From positions 110,644,194 through 110,708,193 of the forward strand of contig OW804096.1 of assembly GCA_942159475.1 (NCBI GenBank): DNA of 64,000 nt, read 5' to 3'. This document shows, piece by piece, positions 13,312 to 22,700 of the stretch. The DNA is from Sthenelais limicola. Its lineage: Eukaryota > Annelida > Polychaeta > Phyllodocida > Sigalionidae. Below the pieces are notes generated by a model, which worked only from the letters and a program-made list of their open reading frames with translations, did no database searches and was not told the origin of the DNA. The position numbers and the translations under genes are program-made. Position 1 is the first letter of the stretch. Every line of letters begins with the position of its first letter.

Positions 13312-13967
13312 GTGAGTGTTTTATTTCCTATGCCTGATGCTTCATTTCTGCTAATTGACTGTCGTATTTTACCTATGCAATATATTCAGACCTTTTTTGG
13401 CTGAAGGGTGGTTTATTTCGGAATTTTGTACATCTTGTTGGGATTCAATTTTCCCGAAATCACCCCCCAAAAATGGCCAAAAATCTCATTCAGGATGCCA
13501 TAGAATACCCGCCTGCCATAACACTTACTGGCGGGCGGCTTTCCACCATAAAAACCCATGGATGCTAAACTTCTGTCCCCGAAATATTTTTTTTTGACAT
13601 CTTTATTCAGATTTTACAAACATGCTTCAATACGTAAGAGTTAGACTACATAATACTCCACAGGTCGCCCGAGGGCGGTCTTCTCCTGTAACCTGATTTA
13701 CTGTAACGATCGATGCATATATACACAGAGCTCCAATTAAATCCTTGAATTATATTTACGTGTACATGTGGTTATTACATGGTTATGGACCCCTTAAAGG
13801 GTTTTCTGCAAGGTGTAGGTGTCCCAACATGTTTCATAGGAAATACTTAACAATTAAATAGCACATGGACTTCATTCATTTATAAATGTTCAATATCAAT
13901 GTCTGGCAGCAAACTTTCAATTTCATTCTTTTTTCAGTAATTCATGTAAAAATTTAATCTTTATCAG
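13312..13967 (+). other. intron between 13311 and 13968
   Basis: This is a 656-bp intron with a T-rich acceptor tract (TTTATCAG). I see nothing else in it. Confidence 0.6.
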
Positions 13968-14249
13968 GCCAAGGCGGTGAGTGGGAGTGCAGCCTCGGAG
14001 GAGGCGATGGACGCTGGCGCTACTACACTTCTAGTACAGAAAGTGGACAGTGCAGTGATGAAGGAGACGCCAGAGCTAATGACCTTCTCCCCTCCCAGGG
14101 TCAATGGTCAGCACGACGCCACCCTGGAGGAGGACCTGGCTAAATTACATCAGGATGAGAGAGACACAGTGCGGCGACATGAGCAACTACTCGAGCACCT
14201 CAAGCGTGAGCACATCGAGCAACTGGAGAAAGTTAAAGATGGAATTGAG
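13968..14249 (+). CDS. coiled-coil host gene, 282-bp exon
   Basis: The acceptor is CTTTATCAG and the donor GAG|GTAAGT at 14250. Phase 0 on both sides gives 94 codons. The first half is Ala/Ser/Glu-rich and probably flexible. The second half returns to heptads (EEDLAKLHQDERDTVRRHEQ). It can be entered from 7314 or from the alternative exon at 13311. Its composition is more GC-rich than the flanking introns, as expected of coding sequence. The next exon lies 33 kb away because a large retroelement sits in the intron. Confidence 0.85.
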
Positions 14250-14563
14250 GTAAGTTCTTAATTTCTGCCCCATTCTGCCCAAGCTCTTTGCAGTCACATT
14301 GCCAAAGTTCAATGAAATAATTGCCCCTACCCCATGCCTTTGAATCTGGATGGAGTCTTGGGAACATGGTTGTTACTTAAAGTAATTCATTTTTCTGTTT
14401 GAATCACTTCCAGAATACATTGTGTCGACTACAGTTTTGTACCTTGAATTGACTGTGGGGTTATTTTGTATGCAAACCACTCATGATTTTGTCAGAGAAT
14501 ATCCCTGCCTCGGTTTGTAGGTTCGATCGGACTCAATTACAAGGAGTCTTTTCTAAGATACTT

Positions 14564-14697
14564 ATATCCAATGGCACGATGGAGGTTTCAAATCGATCAA
14601 GATGGAGGGTCAAATCACACGACACTCCGAAGGGGTGGAGTGCGATTTGACCCGACGTCGAGATCGATTTGAAACCGAACAGAGTGGCATTGGATAT
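14564..14697. repeat. foldback element, copy 1
   Basis: This is a 134-bp imperfect inverted repeat. The ends ATATCCAATGGCA and TGGCATTGGATAT match with one mismatch, and inner arms containing GGTTTCAAATCGATC face their complement. It is related to the element at 15344-15461, with which it shares CTCTGTTCGG-TTCAAA-CGATCTCGAC on one arm. Confidence 0.7.
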
Positions 14698-15343
14698 TTA
14701 TTACATACTGATTAATCAATTTATTTTTTTTATATTTATCTTCCTAGTACTGTTTTTCTTGACAAATTATCGAAACAATGTCTGAAAACGTTCGAAACAT
14801 GCAAGGCAGCACTACGATTCTGCCGCTAAGAAGCGCAACGTCATGAACCAACAAAATTGCTTTATTTGGGTCACACACTTCCATAATAACCCGTATGGCA
14901 TCGGTATGCCATACGACTTATCAGATGGCACTCCTGTATCACGTTGTTGAAATCATGTATGTATGTAATAATGCCTTAAGCAGCACCTAAGCTTACTGAT
15001 TTATGGTCCTTCTGATATGGACAGGAGTACAGGAAAAGCTATGAATGTTTCCGCGGAGAATATTACATCAGGGTTCTTTTTAAATTCTCAACTGAACAAT
15101 GTAAGTTTGTTTAAGCATTTTATGCATTTACACTACATTATTACACACATGAGCAGTTAGAAAGGTGCAGTTCGGGGGTGCAGTTTGGTTGATCCGAACT
15201 GTTCACGCGATCAGTTCAGGCTTCCATGGTTACACGTGACAAAATGGAATCTGCAATCTGGTTGGTGCAGTGTAGGCCTGACCTACAAACCCTTTACAAA
15301 TAACTTTGTCTTTGTAGATTATGATCATTCAAGTGTATAATAA

Positions 15344-15461
15344 ATAGCAAATGGCACTCTGTTCGGGTTCAAACCGATCTCGACACAATCAGAAACGGGG
15401 GTTCGGCCCGTTTTCTGATGTGTCTCAATCGGCTTGAACCCTCCATCATGCCATTTGCTAT
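15344..15461. repeat. foldback element, copy 2
   Basis: This is a 118-bp inverted repeat with perfect 13-bp ends (ATAGCAAATGGCA / TGCCATTTGCTAT). The core resembles the copy at 14564-14697. Two such elements 780 bp apart indicate a small nonautonomous family rather than chance. Confidence 0.7.
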
Positions 15462-16068
15462 AATAATCAGTGGGGAGAAAGAAAACCTATTTGCTGTGTG
15501 CTTAATATATATTGATTTTATTTCCAAAGTTTCACATAGGAAACTCGTTTTGCCTTCTGTTATCATAACAGGTCTTCCAGGCCTAACTTAACTAGAATAT
15601 AAAGTAAGAACCATTTCACTATGTTACAATATGTACCTGTAGTTTCGGTTCAATCTTTTTAAGAATTTTCACAAGATTGACACTCATCCGTAGAAATTAG
15701 CGATCAGTGTCCCTACAGTATGACGGCTTATACATCTCAAGTCAACAAATCTTTCTCCTATATTATTGTATTATTAGGAGGGTAGCCTCTGAGTGCTTTT
15801 CTGTATTAAGTTGTATTTCGATTGAATGGGCGCAGCCTCCTTTTAGTATCACTATAGGAAAGGTATACTTATACAGGAGCCTGTGTGTCGCACCCCTGGC
15901 TAAGTCTAAATTGGAGGGGTGGCCTGTCAGTGGCCACATGGGTCTGTTTTGACTGTGTTGGCTGGTGTTGTTAAGTGGAGGAGTGTATTGGCTTGGCCTG
16001 TTTGCTGTGAGTGACAGGGAGGGAGGAGGGAGGACAGGGAGGGAGGTGTACAGACTGGCTGTGATTGA

Positions 16069-16196
16069 CAGGGGGTTGGCTACTAGGCAGGGGGTTGGCT
16101 ACTAGGATGGTGCTTGAGGATAAGTGAACAACCCTGAAAGCTTGTGAATAGTTACTAGGCAGGGGGTTGGCTACTAGGCATTCCTACTAGGCCAGG
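16069..16196. repeat. 19-bp direct repeats, three copies
   Basis: CAGGGGGTTGGCTACTAGG occurs at 16069-16087, again directly after it, and again at 16160-16178, with partial TACTAGG echoes around them. It is a minisatellite-like G-rich patch. Confidence 0.7.
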
Positions 16197-16717
16197 CCTA
16201 CAAGTGTGATCTGACAAGCTACATCCTGTAAGATCTTTATCTTTGGATCTGTAGACTGTCATCTGTACATCTGTGTAAACTGATTTCAGTGAGAGGAAAT
16301 ATCTGAGGAGATCATCAGATAAGTTATGTAACTGAAGTGTAACATCACTGTGAAATGCCTCCTGCTGATTGTGGCCCAGAGTGGAGGAGGCCAGGTTTGG
16401 AAGTGAGTGATGGTTGCCTATGCAATCAAATGAAAAAAAGAAATACAAAAAAAGAACTATATACTAAAAATTAGAAGCAAAAGAAAATAGCAGTTAGGCA
16501 AATCAGCTGGGCTACCCTCCTAGTATCGAAAGATACTATAGCAATTGGGCAGTAGTAGGTTGTCTTGTATCTAAATAGATTGTACATAACCATCATCATC
16601 AACGCTCGGTTTACTAGGAGGTTTTACCTTCATGTAATTTTTTTTTTTTCCCCACAAATTTTCACAATCTTCTGAGGCTTACATGCTCACTTTTGCATCA
16701 ATTTACTATTAAAGTTG

Positions 16718-16721
16718 CAGG
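16718..16721. other. target-site duplication, left copy
   Basis: CAGG lies directly before the 5' LTR and recurs at 38108-38111 directly after the 3' LTR. A 4-bp duplication is typical of some Ty3/Gypsy and errantivirus integrases. Confidence 0.75.
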
Positions 16722-17422
16722 TGTAGTAACCGTGGTTAACACGAGAGGGCAGTAGGGTGGGTAGTAGGGTAGGATATGTTTCTTTTACTAAGGCATGCGC
16801 TAAGGGAAGGGGAGGGGCTAGAGGGAGGGAAAGGTATCATAGGATAAAGGGTCCACCAATACGGATACCCGACACTCACCCCCCTGGGTATATATACGGG
16901 GAATACTGGGATATAGATATATATACATAGAACGGGAGAGACTTGGGACATTCATATAGACTGGAATATAGAGAGATATGCGGTAGATACCACGACGTAC
17001 TAGACGCACTATGTGCGCTAGAACCAATATATTATATCACACTGATCTCGGATTGTCATGCAGTAACAACCGTAAGAATACAGGGAAGGAGTCTCATAAG
17101 ATCTCATATGATTCAATGTCTATACTAACATCAACCTAGCATCTATGTACAGGATAAGATACAATATACAAGTAGTGGCGTACTAAAACTCATCGTGTTG
17201 TGTTGTTCATACCGGAAACCTACAGCGACTATATATCACCATGACTCTCTATTCAATATCGCCTATCGTCTCCTACAATATCACGTTCTATATTAAACAT
17301 CATGAGAGGCAATACCCCGAAGTCCGAGTATATTCGAATGCATATGAATACTAGCTAGATATATTCACCCTGGCCCGATGCACCGCCCAATAGCATAAAG
17401 ATCCGAAGCTACGCGCGCAACA
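16722..17422 (+). repeat. 5' LTR (701 bp)
   Basis: The LTR starts TG and ends CA and is identical by eye to 37407-38107. A TATA-like TATATATA lies at 16889-16896 with further TATA-rich runs to 16925, giving a likely start site near 16920. I see no clear AATAAA; the nearest polyadenylation-like string is CATAAAG close to the 3' end. The first 150 bp are G-rich on the + strand. Confidence 0.93.
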
Positions 17423-17423
17423 C

Positions 17424-17441
17424 TGGTTGGAGAACCACGGG
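17424..17441 (+). other. tRNA primer-binding site
   Basis: TGGTTGGAGAACCACGGG begins two bases after the LTR, and the leading TGG pairs with a tRNA CCA end. The following bases (GATTGGA) could continue pairing into a T-loop-like sequence, making an unusually extended primer site. I could not assign the tRNA species. Confidence 0.65.
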
Positions 17442-17467
17442 ATTGGAGATTGTGTGCAGAGGGAAGG

Positions 17468-17473
17468 GTGAGT
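17468..17473 (+). promoter_or_regulatory. candidate major splice donor in the leader
   Basis: AAGG|GTGAGT lies between the primer-binding site and the gag ATG at 17484. This is where exogenous retroviruses carry the donor for subgenomic RNAs. It would serve env and the accessory ORFs. The motif is visible; its use is inferred. Confidence 0.5.
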
Positions 17474-17483
17474 ATTTGGATAA

Positions 17484-19721
17484 ATGTCGAAACAGGGGTC
17501 ATCAGTGGCGGACTTGGTGAAGGAAATACAGGAGAACAATGCTCGAATTACACAAAGTGCAAAGAACTTTGCTGAAACAACAGAACGAATCGGCAAAGTG
17601 GAGAGGGAGAAGGTGTCCATAATCAAAGATGGAATAAAAAATCTTGCTAAATTAATGGAGAAGAGATTGGCAAGAATGAAGGCGTCCGCAAGACCTAGTG
17701 TGGGGGTTCATGTGAATAGGGAGATAAAGACGGAAAGAGAGAGTACAGAAGATTCATCTCCGGACTCTTCTGTCCAGGGACCACCGAGTTACGCTAACTT
17801 GAGCGCGGAGAGTACAGCAGTGGGAGGTGCTAGGCCCAAGAGAAACAATCCATTCGCAGCAGATTTTTGTGATGACCCCAGTGTGCCATTAATACCTGAA
17901 GTAACGTGGGACGCTGGTAAGCCGCCATATTACACAGAGCCATTAGTGCCACTCCCTTATAATCCAGACTTTGACTACTTAAGCCCGCAAGGGGCCAAAG
18001 AGGAGCTGCTCAGGCAAAGCGTGGATATTGTCAGCAAAGAGTTGCAGAGAACTCAAGCCGCTCTTAAGGCAGCGGAGGAAGATACCCTGAGGACAGTCCA
18101 GGATATGAGAAATGATTGGGAACGAACGAATGAAAAAATGTTAAAAGATGCCGAAGATAGGCACGAAGCTAGGATAAACGTACTAAAACTAGCATGGGAA
18201 GAGGGCGCGCGACGAAGGGTGAAAACTGCAGAAGACGGAAATAGGGATATAATTGTAACACTGCAGAATGACTGGAAAAATGCACAACAGAAAATGGAAA
18301 AAACAGAACAACAGAGAAACGAATATATGACGAATGAAAAAGAAAACCATAACAAGGAGTTGGAGGAGCTGAAAAGGGAGCTGGAGGAGGAAAGACGGGC
18401 CAGAGCTAGAGCCAATAGGAAGGAAGAAAGCGATCGGGAGGAGTGGGAGAGGGCAGAAATAGCAAGACATGAAATGGAGGAGGTGAGAGAGGCCAGAAAT
18501 AGAGAGTGGTGTGAGGAGATGGAAAAGGAAAACCAAATAAGGGAAGCAAGGGCAAACTGGCTAGCAGAAGAGATGGATAAGCTGAAAATAGAACATGAAA
18601 AGGAGAGTGCCCTATTTAGAGATGCGTCTGTGCGTTACAAACAGGACAGGAAGAACCTTACAGACATGGTCAGAAATCTCACAAACGCTGGAGGGGTAGA
18701 GCAGCCTAAAAATAGCGTACTGCGGACACCCCAGAGAGCAAACCAGCAAGCAACGAAAATAGGTGTTAGTAGCACAATTTGCTCAGAAGATTCCGGGGAT
18801 ATAACCGAGATGTATAGGCTACCTAATGTGCTCCCAGCGTTTACCCCTGCACAAACAGGAAGATGGTCAGATAAGTCTAACGAAGGGGGAGGAGCGGCAA
18901 TGAGACACTTCATTAGGGGGCCTGAAAATTTTCGACATTCAACGGCGACCAGAAATGTGTCTGAATTCCTGACAGAGTATGAGGACTATGCAAGTGCCTT
19001 GGGCATACCTGAGATGTATTGGCTGCAGGGGCTGGGTGGTAGATTGGAAGGATCAGCTAAAGCATATTACCAACAAGTCGCATCAGTTGCAGCTAGAAAA
19101 CGGGGTACACTGTCGTACTCAGATATCAAAAGTAAATTCTTGACCAAGTTTCAGGAAATGCCGTATAGTGAGGTGAAGGATGACTATTCCCGGCGACGAC
19201 AGGAGACAGGTGAGAGTGTGGAGACATATGCAGACGCCATGCTGGTATTGCTGGCAAGGACATCACTGCACGAGGATGAGAAACTGAAGGCTTTTATAGC
19301 AGGTTTAAAGGATGGATTAGCGGAGAGAGTCCTGACAGAGGCTCCTCGCACTTGTGAAGAGGCTAGAAGAGCGGCCAGAAAACATGAGTTGTCGGACGAG
19401 CAAAATGAAAAAGCACTGAGACTTCACCTAGTGGGTTCTACTCAATCAATGATAGCTTCTCTGGCAATGAAGGGTTATGACGTTACTCCCAGTGATGTCA
19501 GATCACACCCCGGTCCTGCTAGAAGCCTACCAGTAGAGGAGAAAGGAGAATGGACTCCTAGAAGAGGTGAGGAAGAGAGACGCCAGGAAAGAGAATGGAC
19601 TCCTAGAAGAGGTGAGGGAGAGAGACGCCAGGAGAGAGATAAGAATAAGAGATCAAGCGTTCAGTCACCAAAAACAACTGGGGTGGTGAAAAACGGAGTG
19701 TATCGGCAGAATTTTCAGTAG
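17484..19721 (+). CDS. gag: Gag polyprotein, Ty3/Gypsy type, 745 aa
   Basis: It starts at the first ATG after the primer site. Residues 1-65 and about 170-400 are highly charged helical or coiled-coil sequence. Residues about 470-635 look like a retrotransposon Gag/capsid domain (FIRGPENF start, the WLQGLGGRLEGSAKAYY helix, then FLTKFQEMPYSE and R.Q...ESVETYADAM.VL). There is no CCHC zinc knuckle. The tail instead has an Arg/Glu-rich repeated segment (EWTPRRGEEERRQER, twice) and a basic end that may bind RNA. It stops at TAG 19719-19721, with pol beginning in the -1 frame. It is long for a Gag because of the N-terminal rod. Confidence 0.9.
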   Translation: MSKQGSSVADLVKEIQENNARITQSAKNFAETTERIGKVEREKVSIIKDGIKNLAKLMEKRLARMKASARPSVGVHVNREIKTERESTEDSSPDSSVQGPPSYANLSAESTAVGGARPKRNNPFAADFCDDPSVPLIPEVTWDAGKPPYYTEPLVPLPYNPDFDYLSPQGAKEELLRQSVDIVSKELQRTQAALKAAEEDTLRTVQDMRNDWERTNEKMLKDAEDRHEARINVLKLAWEEGARRRVKTAEDGNRDIIVTLQNDWKNAQQKMEKTEQQRNEYMTNEKENHNKELEELKRELEEERRARARANRKEESDREEWERAEIARHEMEEVREARNREWCEEMEKENQIREARANWLAEEMDKLKIEHEKESALFRDASVRYKQDRKNLTDMVRNLTNAGGVEQPKNSVLRTPQRANQQATKIGVSSTICSEDSGDITEMYRLPNVLPAFTPAQTGRWSDKSNEGGGAAMRHFIRGPENFRHSTATRNVSEFLTEYEDYASALGIPEMYWLQGLGGRLEGSAKAYYQQVASVAARKRGTLSYSDIKSKFLTKFQEMPYSEVKDDYSRRRQETGESVETYADAMLVLLARTSLHEDEKLKAFIAGLKDGLAERVLTEAPRTCEEARRAARKHELSDEQNEKALRLHLVGSTQSMIASLAMKGYDVTPSDVRSHPGPARSLPVEEKGEWTPRRGEEERRQEREWTPRRGEGERRQERDKNKRSSVQSPKTTGVVKNGVYRQNFQ
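19688..19694 (+). promoter_or_regulatory. candidate -1 frameshift site
   Basis: G AAA AAC in the gag frame lies 24 bases before the gag stop. The pol frame is open from 19649, so gag and pol overlap by 73 bases in the -1 frame. The heptamer is not fully canonical (G in place of A at the first position). Stop-restart at TAG-AT-ATG is the alternative. Confidence 0.35.
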
Positions 19722-19723
19722 AT

Positions 19724-22700
19724 ATGCCGGTTGGAATGTTGCCAGCCATACCGGCAGAAAGGGAGAATCGATCTGAGGAAGATGGAGAGGATGAAAGCGG
19801 AAGTTCAGTTTCAATAGATGACAGTGACATAAGTATGAGTCAAGAGAAAGGAACTCAGGAGGTGCAGGAGATGGCCTTTCGAGAAAAGGAGGTGAAAAAA
19901 GCAATGAGAAAGAGGTGGAACCAGAAGAGGAGAAGATGGAAATTACAGGAGAAGAAAAAAGAACAGCGTGAAAATAATAGAGCGGTGCAGGAATTGAAAC
20001 TTCAGACGAAAAAGGACAATGGGTTGATGTCCTTAAGTAAACATAAAGAGGTGACACAAAACAGTATAATTAATAGTAAGGAGGGCGATGATCGTTCCTC
20101 ACGCCTGGTGTTACAGGACAGTGACGCGGGGAAAGTGACAGTCCAACTGGAAGACTGCAGAACAATTTGCACAGTTGGCTCAGCAAAAATTAGCTGCCTG
20201 GTGGACACGGGAGCTAGTATCAGTTGTATTTCGACGGATACGTTAAACCAAGTAGTGCAGGAAAAAGGGGCGCTGCTCCGCCGTGTACAGACATATTTGG
20301 TTATTTACACAGCCGATGGGGGGCGCCACAAGTCGAATGAAAGGGTGTTGTTGTCTATTAACATTGGAAAAGTTCACACTAACGCATGGTTTTATGTTGT
20401 GAAGGGTTTATCCCTTCAGTGTATCATAGGTGTCGATTTCTTGAAAGCAAGAAAGGCCAAGATTGACTTCCAAATCCAAGACCCTGACCATTACACCGTT
20501 AGAATAACTAAGCCTAAATTAATACCTCCGAAATCAGAATTTACTTGCATGGCAGTGGTTTCGGCGCATCAAAATTTAAATCATGCAGTAGGAGTAGTTG
20601 ACAATTTGAAAAGATGTGTGCAGGTCCCATTTGCGGTCAAGAGAGCCCTCGTGAGGCCACAGCGGGGGGGAAACAATATACCGGTTACCGTATTTAACGC
20701 TGCTAACACGCCAATAAAATTGGGAAAGGGTTCGGTTTTGGCAGCATTTTCAGTGGTCAATGAAGATGATTATGTAAAAGCTGGGGTTCCCGGTCAGTCT
20801 GAGCGACCGATCGAGGAGGTAGGTAGCACAAAATGCAGTGAGACTAGGGTTGATTACACCCTGGGCGAGAATCTGTCGGCGGAGCAGAAACTAAGTATGG
20901 CAAGTTTGCTACAGCGTTACCGCGCGGTCTTCGCCACAAAAGATTCGCCGATATCAACAACTGACATTTTTGCACATAAAATAGAGTTGAAAGAAGATTA
21001 TGTGGCCCCTATTCGAAGTCCATACCGTACAAACCCTCATATGACAAGGGTACTGGAAACAATGCTGGAAGAGCAGATGCGTTTGGGCATTATTGAACGA
21101 ACGAATGGCGAGTCTGAATTTGCTGCGCCATGCTTTCTAGTGGAGAAAGGGAAAGCAGCTGCAAGACAGGACAAAAAATATAGAATTGTCATAGATTACA
21201 GAAAAATTAATAAATGTATAAAGAACGAATGTAGGGTCTTCCCTTCAGCAGACGAGACGTTGGAAAACGTCGGGGGACTGGGGGGAAGATTTTTCTCAAA
21301 ATTGGATTGCCATTCAGGATTTTTTCAAGTGCCTCTAAGGCCAGAAGACAAGCCCAAAACTAGTTTTGTCACACCCAGAGGGGTGTTCCAGTACAAGGTC
21401 ATGCCTATGGGGCTCAAGACTTCGCCAAAAGCGTTTCATTCGGTGATTGAGAGCGTTTTAAAATATGTGCCAAATGCACTGCCCTACATGGATGATGTAA
21501 TTATAGCATCACAAACATGGGAGGAGCATCTGCAGCACGTGGAAGAGGTATTGCAAGCATTCCAAGTGGCGAAGCTTAAGTTCAGGGCGGAGAAATGTGC
21601 GTTTGGGTATGAAATAATGCAATTTCTGGGGTTTGTAGTAACGAAAGATGGGTTGCAGCCGGACCCAGAGAAGGTTCGTATAATTCGTTCATATCCAATA
21701 CCAAAAACTGTCAGGGAAATGAGGGCCTTTAACGGTCTGGCAAATTACTATAGGACATTCATTCCAGGGTTTGCAGATAAAATGGTCCCCTTGTACCAGC
21801 TGACGAAGAAGCTTGGTAGAAGAGAGCGTTTTCAGTGGAATACAGAGGCAGATAGAGCGTTTAAGGCAGTAAAGCGGTCAATGTGCGAAGATGTCGTTCT
21901 AAGATACCCTGATTATTCTAAAGGGTTCACTATCTGGTGTGATGCTTCTCGAATTGGGATTGGCATCGTGTTGACTCAGCTTCATGATAATTGCTTCCAT
22001 AGGCCGGTTGCGTTTGCAGGAAGAAGCCTGTCTTCTGCTGAACAAAATTTCTCGGCGACAGAAAAAGAATTGGTGGCGGTCCGGTATGGCTTGGAAAAGT
22101 TTAAGCATTACGTTCTGGGCAGTCACTTTGAGGTATACACTGATCATGCGGCATTATTAGCATTGAACGCTAAACAGGATCTTACAGGAAGAATGGCTCG
22201 TTGGATCGACTGGTTCAGTAATTTTGATTTCACCTTGCGGCACATCAAAGGGAAATGCAACATCACAGCCGATATTTTATCAAGAATGCCATATTTTGGG
22301 GATGGCATTACAGCAAAGGAGGAGCAGGGACCGCAGCAGAGGCAGGTAAGATTCAAGGCGGTGAATCACATCCGATTTTTTGATAAGGAGGAGGTACTGG
22401 GAGCATCGCCCATCAGAAAGTATAGGAGACCGTCAATCTTAAAAAATGGACGTCTCAGAAATAAGAGGCGAGATGAGAAGGATGACACGCCAATTATCCA
22501 GGTAAGTGCACCAGAACCAGAGCAAGACACAGCACCTATCGAGGATGATAGTAGGGACTTCCCAAGAGTCGATGGCACGGTGGTGACACGCCTGGGCACG
22601 CCAGGGGAGCAAATAATGATGGTTACTAGAAAAAACCCGCGTGTGACAGAAAGGATGGCGCTATATATCGAGGAAAGAGACAAGGCAGGGAAATTAGGGG

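Larger units (their letters stand above)
14250..16717 (+). other. host intron, part upstream of the retroelement
   Basis: Noncoding intron. It holds two related foldback elements (14564-14697 and 15344-15461), a short CGTATGGC...GCCATACG palindrome near 14890-14911, and a 19-bp direct repeat cluster at 16069-16196. I see no exon in it. Confidence 0.65.

Noticed and set aside
16069..16196. Short direct repeats considered as a CRISPR-like array
   Set aside because: Eukaryotic context, two copies without spacer, G-rich minisatellite character.
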